Of a DNA stretch of 63,393 bases, positions 43,505 through 52,227 are shown piece by piece. The DNA is from Gemmatimonadota bacterium (GTDB lineage Bacteria; Gemmatimonadota; Gemmatimonadetes; Longimicrobiales; Gaopeijiaceae): assembly GCA_022564055.1 (NCBI GenBank), contig JADFMD010000005.1, positions 1-63,393 of the forward strand, written 5' to 3'. A program made the translations under genes and the position numbers. How positions within the stretch are numbered: the first letter of the stretch is position 1; every line of letters begins with the position of its first letter. The notes below the pieces were generated by a model, which was given only the letters and a program-made list of their open reading frames with translations, was not told the DNA's origin and made no database searches.

Positions 43505-45184
43505 TCAAGCGGTGTTGAGGATGTTCACGTCGCGGAACAGCGCCATCGGGCACCCGTGCGACACGGCGTTCAACTGGCTGGGCTGGCCCTTCGCGTCGCT
43601 GAAGGAGGCACCCATGTAGTACGTGGCCGGGCCCCCGAGCAGCGCCATCGAATTCCAGAACTCGGGCGTGCGGCCTTGATACGCCACGTCGCGCAGCATC
43701 CGATATTTCGTTCCGTTTCGGATCTCCCAGAACACCTGTCCCGCGAACTGGAAATTGTAGCGCTGCTGGTCGATCGAGTATGATCCGCGCCCCTCGACCA
43801 GGATCCCGTGGTCGGTCGCCGCGATGACGTCGTCCTCGCTCAGATCCTGCTCACCCGGCATGAGACTGACGTTGGGCATTCTCTGGAAGGGAATGCTCGC
43901 CCAGTTCTGCCCGTAGGCGCAGCCCAGGCTTTCCATGATACCCGTTTCCGCGGCGATCCAGGCGGCCTGCTCCCGCGTGGTCTGATAGTTCACGAAGATG
44001 CCGTTCTCGATGATGGGCCAGGACGTAGCCGCCACGCCCTCGTCGTCCCAGCCGGTGGTGGCGCAGCCCCCCTCCTCGGTCCGGTTGCCGATGAACGTCA
44101 TGAAGTCGGGACCGAGCCGAAGGTCGTTGAGCGCCTCCTCGGGTGGGAAGATGAACGACGTACCCGCATAGTTGGCCTCGTAACCCAGGGTACGATCGAG
44201 CTCGGTGGGATGCGCGATCGACTCGTGAATGGTCAGCCACAGGTTCGAGGGATGAAGGACCAGATCCCACGTCCCCGCGTCGACGGGCGCCGCACTCAGC
44301 TTCATGACGGCCTCCTCGGCCCATCGCGGGGCGTTGCCCGGAAAGTCGAGACCCAGCACGTACTCCCAGCCTCGCCCGGCTGGCTCGGCAACCGATCCGC
44401 GGCTCTGGAAGTCGGACCGGTCGGAGGAAAAGGCGGTGATGTTCATACTCGGATTCATCCGGATGAACGTCTGCTGGATGACCGAGCCCTCGCTCGTGGC
44501 GACCAAACGGCTCTCCTTCACGGAGCCGATACTGGAGTTTACGAACTCTACGCCGGACACGCGCATCGCCCCGGCGTTGGCCCGAAACAAGAGATCGGCC
44601 TTTTCTTCGATCGAGACGTCGAAGGGATCGACCTCGTGGGGTGTGACCCAGCGTCCGTCCGGTACCGACGCCACGGGGGCGAGCACGGTCTCGCTGGGAG
44701 CGATCCGGTCGTTGGCCCTCGCGATGGAGGCCGCTTCGCGAGCGGCTGCCGCAACCGACGCTCGGCTTACATCACTCGTCGCGGAAAAACCCCAGGAGCC
44801 ACCGACCAGAGCCCGAACGCCGATCCCGTAGGACTCACTCCGGCTGACGTTGGTGATCCGCTCCTCACGCGTGCTGACCGACTCGTTCCAGTGCCGCGAG
44901 ATACGCACGTCCACGTACCCGGCGCCGGCCGATATCGCCTCGTCGATGGCAAACAGTGCAAGTTCCCGCTCGGTTGCATCAGGAGCCGGGCCGCTCCCGA
45001 TGATGGGCGCGGTGGGACCGCATCCGAATGCCCCGGTGCCCGCAGCGAGAGCCACTCCTGTGACGCCGGCGATCTTGACGAATTCCCGCCGGTCGATCTG
45101 GTTGACCGCACGAGGGAGGGGGTGGTTGAGCGGGGTGGGTACGCGGCGACGGCCGAGCATACCGCAAACATCATCTTGACTCAT
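43505..45184 (-). CDS. Tat-exported TldD-like metalloprotease (lipoprotein)
   Basis: The 559-residue protein has a Tat motif (DRREFVKIAG, RR about 32-33) and a lipobox-like GAFGC (Cys about 55), so it should be a membrane-anchored exported protein. The TldD body follows, with the zinc motif HESIAH in WLTIHESIAHPTELDRTLGYE (about 320), TSFIFPPEEALNDLRLG and the C-terminal GQVFWEIRNGTKYRML. TldD proteins cleave unfolded peptides or RiPP precursors, normally in the cytoplasm. It lies just upstream of the TldE-like gene. ATG 45184 with GGGAG upstream is preferred to a further upstream start at 45262. Confidence 0.88.
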   Translation of the reverse strand: MSQDDVCGMLGRRRVPTPLNHPLPRAVNQIDRREFVKIAGVTGVALAAGTGAFGCGPTAPIIGSGPAPDATERELALFAIDEAISAGAGYVDVRISRHWNESVSTREERITNVSRSESYGIGVRALVGGSWGFSATSDVSRASVAAAAREAASIARANDRIAPSETVLAPVASVPDGRWVTPHEVDPFDVSIEEKADLLFRANAGAMRVSGVEFVNSSIGSVKESRLVATSEGSVIQQTFIRMNPSMNITAFSSDRSDFQSRGSVAEPAGRGWEYVLGLDFPGNAPRWAEEAVMKLSAAPVDAGTWDLVLHPSNLWLTIHESIAHPTELDRTLGYEANYAGTSFIFPPEEALNDLRLGPDFMTFIGNRTEEGGCATTGWDDEGVAATSWPIIENGIFVNYQTTREQAAWIAAETGIMESLGCAYGQNWASIPFQRMPNVSLMPGEQDLSEDDVIAATDHGILVEGRGSYSIDQQRYNFQFAGQVFWEIRNGTKYRMLRDVAYQGRTPEFWNSMALLGGPATYYMGASFSDAKGQPSQLNAVSHGCPMALFRDVNILNTA

Positions 45185-45290
45185 CAAGGCTCCCGGGCTG
45201 GCGGCCCTCCGAATTGCCGCCGGCTTTGCCGACGCTCGGTACAGATTATCGATCTCGACCAAAGGGGCAAGAGACTGATTTCCTTGGAGG

Positions 45291-45302
45291 ACGGCTAGCC
45301 GT
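45291..45302. promoter_or_regulatory. 12-bp perfect palindrome in the divergent gap (candidate operator)
   Basis: ACGGCTAGCCGT is flanked by AGG and TTGTCCT, giving a longer imperfect inverted repeat. It lies between the TldD-like gene (start 45184, minus) and the CigR-like gene (start 45374, plus), where both promoters should be. A TATATTTGATACA stretch follows. Operator function is inference only. Confidence 0.3.
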
Positions 45303-45373
45303 TGTCCTATATTTGATACAGTCCCCGATCATCGCGATCGCCGGAAGATTCACCAAAGCGGAAACGAATTACC

Positions 45374-45793
45374 ATGCGAGTGTCCTTTAAGCACCACATT
45401 ATCGTCGCCGGACTGGCGGTTCCCTTTTTCCTTCTAACCGCCAACAGCGCCGCGGCCCAGGGTCGGAGCGGTGATAGAAACGCTGGCGGAGGAGCTTCGA
45501 TCGAGTTTGCAGCGGAGATCAGCTTTTCCGTGGGGGATCGAGACCGAATCCGGGCCCACTATTCATCCAACCCCAACCCCGGGGTCGAAGCACTGCCTCC
45601 AGGCATTCGAAGGAAGCTGGCCAGAGGTAAAGCGATGCCTCCTGGCATCGCCAAGCGATCCCCGCCGGCCGGGCTACGATCCTCCCTGTCCGTTCCAAAT
45701 CAATTCGAAGTCTTCGAGGTGGGGCGGGACGTCGTGCTGGTGAAAGCCGCCACAGGGATCATCCATGATGTTCTCAAGGACGTGATCCGGTAG
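45374..45793 (+). CDS. CigR-like secreted protein
   Basis: The 139-residue protein has a signal peptide (about 1-29, ANSAAAQ). It carries the Pro-Pro-Gly repeat typical of CigR/RcnB-like small proteins: EALPPGIRRKLARGKAMPPGIAKRSPPAG (about 73-101), then FEVFEVGRDVVLVKAATGIIHDVLKDVIR. CigR in Salmonella is an inner-membrane protein linked to virulence control; homologues elsewhere are uncharacterised. No metal ligand cluster is evident. It is a monocistronic unit divergent from the TldD/TldE operon. Confidence 0.75.
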   Translation: MRVSFKHHIIVAGLAVPFFLLTANSAAAQGRSGDRNAGGGASIEFAAEISFSVGDRDRIRAHYSSNPNPGVEALPPGIRRKLARGKAMPPGIAKRSPPAGLRSSLSVPNQFEVFEVGRDVVLVKAATGIIHDVLKDVIR

Positions 45794-45809
45794 AGTCCCG
45801 GACTCCGGC

Positions 45810-46298
45810 TCAGGTTCGGACGCAGCAGCCCGCTTCGGTTGAAACCCCTGCACACGCGGCACCGGAGAGACGGGCGATCGACTCGATGACCACCCTACGC
45901 TCCTCCGCGGTCAGCTCGGACAAAACCTGGGCGCGCTCCTCGATCATGTCTCGCTCGATTCGATCATGGAGCGTCTTACCACGCTGCGTGAGCTCCAGTT
46001 GCAGGTAGCGGGCGTCATCTGTCCGCGGCGTCCTCTTGAGGTATCCCTTTCTTTCGAGGCCATCCGCGAGTCTGCTGGCGCTGCTCTTTTCCAGGTACAG
46101 TGAGGCGGCAAACTCGTTGAGGCTCATCGGACCCTGACTCGCCAAGCGCTCCAGTCCGTGAGATTGGCCCGTCGAAACGTCGTAGCAGCAAACCGTATCC
46201 CTATCCCGGAACTGGTATACCCGGATCAGCTCCGTCAGCACGCGCTGAAGCGCGACTGCGTCGCGTTCGAGAGCCTTCCGGTCTGATATCCTTGGCAT
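45810..46298 (-). CDS. MarR-family transcriptional regulator with C-terminal cysteines
   Basis: The 162-residue protein has the winged helix of MarR: GPMSLNEFAASLYLEKSSASRLADGLERKGYLKRTPRTDDARYLQLELTQRGKTLH, with flanking dimerisation helices. It would bind DNA as a dimer and respond to a ligand or thiol stress. It has a CC pair near residue 37 (DTVCCYDVSTG) and a tail with Cys, GAACAGVSTEAGCCVRT, which suggests thiol- or metal/arsenic-linked sensing, but no arsenic gene is near. ATG 46298 is preferred to a TTG eight codons upstream. A palindrome 30-46 bp upstream of its start is a likely operator. Confidence 0.85.
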   Translation of the reverse strand: MPRISDRKALERDAVALQRVLTELIRVYQFRDRDTVCCYDVSTGQSHGLERLASQGPMSLNEFAASLYLEKSSASRLADGLERKGYLKRTPRTDDARYLQLELTQRGKTLHDRIERDMIEERAQVLSELTAEERRVVIESIARLSGAACAGVSTEAGCCVRT

Positions 46299-46327
46299 TG
46301 AGAACCCCCGTCCCCGGCTCAAACATC

Positions 46328-46344
46328 AGTTGTAATATTCAACT
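46328..46344. promoter_or_regulatory. Likely MarR operator (17-bp imperfect palindrome)
   Basis: AGTTG and CAACT flank TAATATT in the gap upstream of the MarR-like gene. Pairs 1-5 of each arm match exactly. The palindrome lies between the divergent MarR-like gene (start 46298) and the gene at 46497, and its size and A/T-rich centre are typical of MarR sites. It could control both genes. Confidence 0.6.
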
Positions 46345-46496
46345 ATATGGACGTTGAACACCTCCATCAAGGAGAGACCATACCCCAGGTCCCTGCCGCT
46401 TGCCACGCGCTCGATCTCTCGGCATCCTGCGGTTCGCCCTTAGGATGAATCCAACACCTCGAGACGAATCCAGCACCTCAGAAGGGAACCCGATCG

Positions 46497-48680
46497 ATGC
46501 GCCAGAACTCAGCCTTCTTCTTGATCCTAGCGTTGCTTTCCTGTTCGTCGTCCGGATCGGAGATCGACGTCCGGGTCGTGTCCACCCAACCGCATCTGGT
46601 CAGTGGCGGGGACGCGTTGATCGAAGTGGTCACGTCGGCGGCCTCGGGCGCCGATCTCCGGCTCACCGTCAACGGCGAGGCTCAGGCGGTCGAGTTCGCC
46701 GCCACAGAAGCGGCGGACGGCAGCCCTTCGTATCGGGCTTTGGTTTCAGGCCTGCGAATCGGCGAGAACACGATCGAGGTGGACATGAGCGGCGGCGCTG
46801 GTCGCATCGCGGTCATCAACTACCCGATCACCGGCCCCATCATTTCCGGCCCCCACCTGGAGCCCTACTTCTGCCTGAGCGAGTTGGCTCCGGACTCGAT
46901 CGGCGAGAAGCGGAGGTTCGCCATCGGAAATGGCGAGTACCTGGATGACACGTCCGTGGACGCCTTTTGCTCTCTGCCTACGCGGGTGGATTACGTGTAC
47001 CGATCGGCCACCGCGGACGGCGAATTCCTGCCTCTCCCTCACGGCGGCGAGCGGCCTGCCGACCTCGCCACGGTCTCGACCATCGAGGGCGTCGAAGCAC
47101 CCTACATCGTCCGGATCGAGACCGGGACGATCAATCGGGCCATCTACCAGACCGCCATCCTGCACGACCCGGCGGGCCCGGCACCGTCTCCGCTGTCTCC
47201 GCCGGCGGCCTGGAACGGGCGCTTGGTCTACACGTACGGCGGTGGTTGTGAGGCGGGCTTTTTCCAGGGCACGAGCACGGGCCGCGTCCTCCGGGACAAC
47301 CTGCTGAGCAAGGGATACGCCGTCGCGTCATCGACGCTGAACGTCAACTCGCAGGGCGGCTGTAACGACGTGCTCTCGGCCGAAACCACGATGATGGTCA
47401 AGGAGCACTTCATCGAGACCTACGGTGAGCCTCGGTACACGATCGGCAACGGGGGTTCGGGTGGCGCCATGCAGCAGCTCCTCATCGCGGGTGCCTATCC
47501 GGGGCTCCTCGACGGGATCATGCCGACACTGACCTTCTCCGACGCCGTCACCTACTTCATGGACACCCAGGAGTGCAGCCTCCCCCTGAGGAATTTTCTC
47601 AATGACGAATCGCGCGGGATCAAGGGAGACGTGAAGGCAGCGATCGGGGCTTGGTCCATGTGGTTCGTGTGCGACGAATCCCTCGGGCTTCGACCCGACC
47701 GAATCGCCCCGTACGACTGCCCCGCCCAAATCCCCATGGCCAAGCGGTACGACGCCGTCAAGAACCCGGACGGGGTGCGATGCTCCATCTACGACGGAAT
47801 GAGAAACATCTTCCGGGAGAAGCTCTTCGTCGACATCAACAGCGAGAGAACGTTCGCGCGTAGTCCCCACGACAACGTGGGTGTCCAGTATGGGCTCGCC
47901 ACGCTCAACGAGGGGATCATCGACAAAACGTTCTTCCTCGACCTCAACGAAGCGATGGGCGGCTGGGACATCGACTTCCAGCCCCGTTCGGAGCGGACCG
48001 TGGCAGACGACAACGCGCTGCGCATCGCCTATGAGACCGGGCGGGTGACCAGCGGCGGCGCAGGCCTTTCACAGGTTCCGATCATCGACGATCGGCGCTA
48101 TATGGACCACGAGGGGAATTTTCACGCCAGCGTCTACTCTTTCACAACGCGCGCGCGGCTCATGCGCGACAATGGGCATGCGGACAACTACGTGATCCGG
48201 CGGCACCCGGAGAGTGTCTCCCTTGCCGACGAAAACCTCGCGCTGATGGACCGGTGGCTGGCGAACATCAAGGCGGATGGCTCCGACCTGAGGCCCCTGG
48301 AGAAAATCGTTCGATCCAAACCTCCCGAACTTCAGGACGACTGTTGGACCGAGGCCGGCGAGCGGATCGTCGAGAAGGCGATCTTCGACAAGGATCGTCT
48401 CTTCGACAACACACGTGGCGCCTGCAACGAGCTCTACCCACCCCATGGCGGCCTGCGGCTCGTCGCGGGGGGACCGTTGAGCAACGACGTGTTCAAGTGC
48501 CAGCTGAAGCCGATTGACTACGGAGATTATTCCGTGGAATTCACGGATGCCGAGAGGGGCCGTCTCGAGGCGATTTTCGACGAGGGCGTCTGCGATTGGT
48601 CGCGACCCGGCGTGCACCAGGCCGTAAATCAGACCTGGCTCTCCTACGGACCGTCACCCGTAAATCGGTACCAGCCCTGA
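46497..48680 (+). CDS. DUF6351-like exported alpha/beta-hydrolase-type protein
   Basis: The 727-residue protein starts with a lipobox (LALLSC, Cys about 16). It has an N-terminal Ig-like domain (about 24-105), then a domain with YTYGGGCEAGFFQG, NVNSQGGCNDVLSAET, and the GGSGG nucleophile-elbow-like YTIGNGGSGGAMQQ (Ser about 322). The layout is that of the DUF6351 family as I recall it; related proteins are esterase-like. Candidate triad partners are not obvious. It probably acts in the periplasm or outside the cell. An AAGGGA lies nine bases upstream. Promoter control by the MarR palindrome is possible. Confidence 0.7.
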   Translation: MRQNSAFFLILALLSCSSSGSEIDVRVVSTQPHLVSGGDALIEVVTSAASGADLRLTVNGEAQAVEFAATEAADGSPSYRALVSGLRIGENTIEVDMSGGAGRIAVINYPITGPIISGPHLEPYFCLSELAPDSIGEKRRFAIGNGEYLDDTSVDAFCSLPTRVDYVYRSATADGEFLPLPHGGERPADLATVSTIEGVEAPYIVRIETGTINRAIYQTAILHDPAGPAPSPLSPPAAWNGRLVYTYGGGCEAGFFQGTSTGRVLRDNLLSKGYAVASSTLNVNSQGGCNDVLSAETTMMVKEHFIETYGEPRYTIGNGGSGGAMQQLLIAGAYPGLLDGIMPTLTFSDAVTYFMDTQECSLPLRNFLNDESRGIKGDVKAAIGAWSMWFVCDESLGLRPDRIAPYDCPAQIPMAKRYDAVKNPDGVRCSIYDGMRNIFREKLFVDINSERTFARSPHDNVGVQYGLATLNEGIIDKTFFLDLNEAMGGWDIDFQPRSERTVADDNALRIAYETGRVTSGGAGLSQVPIIDDRRYMDHEGNFHASVYSFTTRARLMRDNGHADNYVIRRHPESVSLADENLALMDRWLANIKADGSDLRPLEKIVRSKPPELQDDCWTEAGERIVEKAIFDKDRLFDNTRGACNELYPPHGGLRLVAGGPLSNDVFKCQLKPIDYGDYSVEFTDAERGRLEAIFDEGVCDWSRPGVHQAVNQTWLSYGPSPVNRYQP

Positions 48681-48744
48681 GAGCCCCATTCAACGGCCCC
48701 AGCTGAGGGGTCCTTGCGCGTCACTTCCCAGACTCGTCTAATGG

Positions 48745-48756
48745 GGGGATATCCCC
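48745..48756. repeat. 12-bp palindrome upstream of the FG-GAP lipoprotein gene
   Basis: GGGGATATCCCC lies 68 bp before the start at 48824, in a 143-bp gap after the DUF6351-like stop. It may be an operator or part of a small hairpin; there is no T-run after it. Confidence 0.35.
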
Positions 48757-48823
48757 TCGGGGAGGACCGTTTTTTACCGCGTAACTCGCTCTTCCACATC
48801 GCCCCGAACACGAGGATCCTGCA

Positions 48824-50032
48824 ATGAATCTGAAAGGTCTCACACTCCTGGCGGCCACGGCTTTGGCTCTGGGCTGCTCCTCGACTGAAGAAATGCCCGT
48901 GGCGGGTGCGGTGCGGTTCCAGGCCCACGACGTCGGTGAGATCCGGGGTGGATACGCCGTCGCGGTGGCCGATTTCAACAACGACGGCCTGCTCGACATC
49001 ATGGCCAACTCCCTAGGCGTCCCGGAACTCGCTTGGCACGAGAATCCGACGTGGGAGCGCCACGTGATCGTTGAGGGAGTCTCCAGCCTCGTGAACCTGG
49101 CGATTGCCGACATCGACGGCGACGGCATCCCGGAGGTGGCCTACCAAACTGCGTTCGCCATGGTGCCGGCCAACAGCGAGGGGCTCAACTGGATCGCGAG
49201 GAGCCAGGGGGATCCGACCCAGCTGTGGAAAAGCGAGCAGATCGACGGGATCCCGACTTCCCATCACGTAACGTGGGCCGACCTCGACGGCGATGGCAAG
49301 TTGGAGCTCGTCAACGCGCTGCTCTTGGGATCGGAGAGCTTCGGGCCTACCTATGATCAGGACAATGCATCGGTCTTCTGGTACGGGCAGGATGGCTGGA
49401 ATCGTGGCACGGTCTCCACTGAGATTCCGGGTATCATCCACCGCGTGCGAACGGTGAGGTGGGATGAGGGGAGCCGCGACCAGATTCTCGTCGCGAGCTT
49501 CGAGGGGATCGGGCTCTATCGCGCCACGGGCATGGGCGCCGACATGACGTTCGAGAAGGAGCTGATCTCAAGCGGCCACGATAGTGGGCCAGCCCCCAGA
49601 CTCGGCTCGAGCGACGTCAGGGTTGGGATGAGCAACGGCCAGCGCGTTCTGGCATCGGTCGAGCCCTGGCACGGCAACGAAGTGGTCGTCTACACCCAGG
49701 AGGATGGCTCCTGGCAGCGGCGCGTGATCTTCGATGCCATCGGAAGCGGACACGAGGTCGAGATGGTCGATCTCAACGGTGACGGCCGGGCCGACATCAT
49801 CGCGAACGACCGGTCTCGCGTGACCGAGGATAATCCGAACGGCACGCCCGGCGTCCACGTATTCTTCTCTCCCGACGATCCCGCAACGGGTGAGTGGATC
49901 CACTCCAGGATCGAGACCGAATACGGCATGAACGGCTGCGTTACCGGGGACATGAATCAGGACGACCGTCCCGACATCATCTGCGCCGGCCCCGGCGGCA
50001 TGATCCGCTGGTACGAGAACCTGGGCGAATAG
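48824..50032 (+). CDS. FG-GAP/VCBS-repeat lipoprotein
   Basis: The 402-residue protein has a lipobox (TALALGC, Cys about 18). It contains at least five calcium-binding-type repeat cores: DFNNDGLLD, DIDGDGIPE, DLDGDGKLE, DLNGDGRAD and DMNQDDRPD. These DxDxDG loops build a beta-propeller, as in integrin-like and VCBS proteins, that bind Ca2+ and often sugars or other surfaces. Its role may be adhesion or substrate binding at the cell surface. It stands 143 bp after the DUF6351-like gene and converges on the aminotransferase gene. Confidence 0.88.
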   Translation: MNLKGLTLLAATALALGCSSTEEMPVAGAVRFQAHDVGEIRGGYAVAVADFNNDGLLDIMANSLGVPELAWHENPTWERHVIVEGVSSLVNLAIADIDGDGIPEVAYQTAFAMVPANSEGLNWIARSQGDPTQLWKSEQIDGIPTSHHVTWADLDGDGKLELVNALLLGSESFGPTYDQDNASVFWYGQDGWNRGTVSTEIPGIIHRVRTVRWDEGSRDQILVASFEGIGLYRATGMGADMTFEKELISSGHDSGPAPRLGSSDVRVGMSNGQRVLASVEPWHGNEVVVYTQEDGSWQRRVIFDAIGSGHEVEMVDLNGDGRADIIANDRSRVTEDNPNGTPGVHVFFSPDDPATGEWIHSRIETEYGMNGCVTGDMNQDDRPDIICAGPGGMIRWYENLGE

Positions 50033-50097
50033 CTTGCTCGCCTGAGGGCTGAATCGGTAGGTAGAACGTTGTGAATCGGCAAAACGTTGTTGGACAG

Positions 50098-50133
50098 GGC
50101 GCCGGAGTCGCTTCAAAAGGGCTCCGGCGTTCC
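50098..50133. terminator. Bidirectional hairpin between convergent genes
   Basis: CGCCGGAG (50100-50107) pairs with CTCCGGCG (50122-50129) around a 14-base loop, flanked by GGG and CCC on the outside. It lies between the stops of the FG-GAP gene (50032) and the aminotransferase gene (50189) and could terminate both transcripts. It lacks a strong T-run. The rest of the 156-bp gap shows no gene. Confidence 0.55.
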
Positions 50134-50188
50134 CATTGGGTCCCACCTCCGGTGTGAGTGTCGATTCCGGAGATCAGCAGAAACGAAC

Positions 50189-51463
50189 CTACCCTTCGCC
50201 CTCCACCCGATACGGAGCGGCCAGGCACAACTCAGGACGCGCCTCGAGAAATTCCCGGACCCGGGTCTCGCGGCTCAACGCCGTCGGAATGAAGTCCAGC
50301 GCCTGCTGCAGCCGCTCGTCGGACGCCGCGCAACTGAATCTCATGAAGCCGGCCCCGGCGTCGCCGAAACACTCTCCACCCAGGCACGCCACGCCGAAGT
50401 GGTCGTCGGCTCCCTCCAGCAGATAGAGGGCCAGACCATGGCTGGTGATGCCCAGCCGATTGCAGACACTCGACACGTCCGAAAAAACGTAAAACGTGGC
50501 GCGTGGCTCGAGCGTGCGGAAACCATCGAAGGCGTTGAGCCCCTGGGTCAACAAACTCACCTTCCTGCCGAACTCTTGCATCACGGCGTCTCGCTCGGAG
50601 CGGTCCATCTCGAGTGCGGCCTTGCCCGCAATCTGCACGAACGGCGGGGTGCATGAGAGCGTCGTGTTGATCATCGTGGCTATCGAATCCGCGATTTCCG
50701 GCGATGAAACGGAGAACCCGAGCCGCCACCCGCTCATGCTGTAGGATTTACTGAACGTGTACGCCGCCACCCCTTGGTCCAGCATGCCGGGCTGGGCCAT
50801 CAAGGAGTGGTGCCGCCCTTTCCACACCATGTGGCAGTACGGCTCGTCACTGAACACGGCGATTGGCTCGCCTCGGATCAGATCGGCGATGCTCCTCAGG
50901 TCCTCCTCCGTCGCCACGCCACCGGTCGGATTGTGCGGCGAGTTGAGAAAGATCGCCTTGGGTGAGGGATCCTCCGACAGGAAGCGCTCGATATCGGCGG
51001 TGTCGGGCCGAAAGTCGTTCGACTGCTTGAGGGACACGAACACCGGCCGACCGCCCCGCCGCTCGATGTTCGGCACGTACGTCGGGAAATGGGGACTGAA
51101 GACCAACACCCCGTCGCCCGGATTCAAGAACGCCTCGCAGAAGAACTGCTCGAGAACTTTGGCGCCGGGGGCCACCACCACGTTTTCCCGCTCCGCGGGA
51201 ATCCCGAACTCTTCACGGACCTGCCGAGCGGCCGCATCACGAAAGTCCGGCAGGCCTGGTGACGGGCAATAGTGTGAGTGGTTTTGCTCGATCGCTTCGA
51301 TGCCGGCGGCCTTGGCCGGGGCAGCGCTGTCGAACGGACTGTCCCCGATCTCGAGCTCGACCACATCCTTCCCCGCGGCCTGTAGCTGCTTGGCAGTCGC
51401 CAGCACGGTGAACGCCGTTTCTGCGGTCAGGGATTTCGCGAAGGTACTCAGCTCAACGGTCAC
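50189..51463 (-). CDS. PLP-dependent class I/II aminotransferase
   Basis: The 424-residue enzyme has fold type I aminotransferase signatures: LEIGDSPFDSAAPAKAAG, YCPSPGLPDFRDAAARQ, FLNSPHNPTGGV, FSDEPYCHMVW, and the PLP lysine in YTFSKSYSMSGWRLGFS (about residue 240). It should transfer an amino group between an amino acid and a 2-oxo acid; the substrate is undetermined, though the type resembles aspartate or aromatic/alanine aminotransferases. The GTG at 51463 fits the conserved start; an upstream frame to 51580 looks noncoding. It is a single gene. Confidence 0.88.
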   Translation of the reverse strand: MTVELSTFAKSLTAETAFTVLATAKQLQAAGKDVVELEIGDSPFDSAAPAKAAGIEAIEQNHSHYCPSPGLPDFRDAAARQVREEFGIPAERENVVVAPGAKVLEQFFCEAFLNPGDGVLVFSPHFPTYVPNIERRGGRPVFVSLKQSNDFRPDTADIERFLSEDPSPKAIFLNSPHNPTGGVATEEDLRSIADLIRGEPIAVFSDEPYCHMVWKGRHHSLMAQPGMLDQGVAAYTFSKSYSMSGWRLGFSVSSPEIADSIATMINTTLSCTPPFVQIAGKAALEMDRSERDAVMQEFGRKVSLLTQGLNAFDGFRTLEPRATFYVFSDVSSVCNRLGITSHGLALYLLEGADDHFGVACLGGECFGDAGAGFMRFSCAASDERLQQALDFIPTALSRETRVREFLEARPELCLAAPYRVEGEG

Positions 51464-51616
51464 GGGATCTCGGTGGGTGCGAGGGGCGTGTGCGCCGGAG
51501 GGAGTCCACCTTCCGACGAGGGCCCTCAAGATGCGCCCGACTCCCGCCGAGTCACAAGCTCTGCCGGTGGGAGGGAGCAAAATTTCAGAACCCCGTGTCG
51601 AGCGTGAAGCCTCCGA

Positions 51617-52183
51617 TCATTTCAGGCCGAGTTTCTTCCCGGCCGTGAGTAAGCCCAGTGCTTCGCGAAGACGTTTCTCCTTCGTCTCTTGCCGCTTGGC
51701 CGAGTCGATCCAACCGATGTACGCCCGTCGGTACGAGGGAGCCAATTGTTCGAAAAACCGCCAAGCGACGGGATCCGCCTTCAACGTCTCCTCGATGTAG
51801 GACGGGAGCGTCGGGAAGGAGGGGCTTGGCGCATCGCCGCACCGGTCGGTCGGCGCGCGCTTCAATCCCTGGGCCGCCAATAACCCACGTGATTCAAGAT
51901 CGGCATACCGTCGACGATTGCTGGTCGACCACCGGCTGTTCGCCTTTCTCGGCGTGAACTTCCGGACGTATCTGGCGTCATCCAGACGCCTTACGAGGCT
52001 GTCGATCCAGCCAAAACAGAGCGCTTCTTCGACGGAATCGTCGTAGGGCACGCACGTTACGCCCGTGTGACGCTTGTGGAATACGAGCCAGATCTCAGAA
52101 CTGGAGGTGTGGTGCTCCTCCAGCCACGTCCTCCAGGCCTGACGGCTTCGCACATCGAGCGTCTCGATGGGCTTTGCTGGCAT
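51617..52183 (-). CDS. YdeI/OmpD-associated-like protein
   Basis: The 188-residue protein follows the YdeI family: RSRQAWRTWLEEHHTSSSEIWLVFHKRHTG, VPYDDSVEEALCFGWIDSLVRRLDDARYVRKFTPRKANSRWSTSNRRRYADLE, and AYIGWIDSAKRQETKEKRLREALGLLTAGKKLGLK. YdeI proteins are linked to resistance to bacteriocins and antimicrobial peptides in some bacteria; the mechanism is unknown. Cytoplasmic, no signal peptide. No clear operon partner. Confidence 0.85.
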   Translation of the reverse strand: MPAKPIETLDVRSRQAWRTWLEEHHTSSSEIWLVFHKRHTGVTCVPYDDSVEEALCFGWIDSLVRRLDDARYVRKFTPRKANSRWSTSNRRRYADLESRGLLAAQGLKRAPTDRCGDAPSPSFPTLPSYIEETLKADPVAWRFFEQLAPSYRRAYIGWIDSAKRQETKEKRLREALGLLTAGKKLGLK

Positions 52184-52227
52184 CTGAGGAGCGTCGCCTC
52201 CACAATGCGCGGAGGCGACGCCTCATC

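Noticed and set aside
43808-45298. 496-residue open frame antisense to the TldD-like gene
   Set aside because: TldD motifs, Tat signal and SD are all on the minus strand. The plus frame has no domain or SD.
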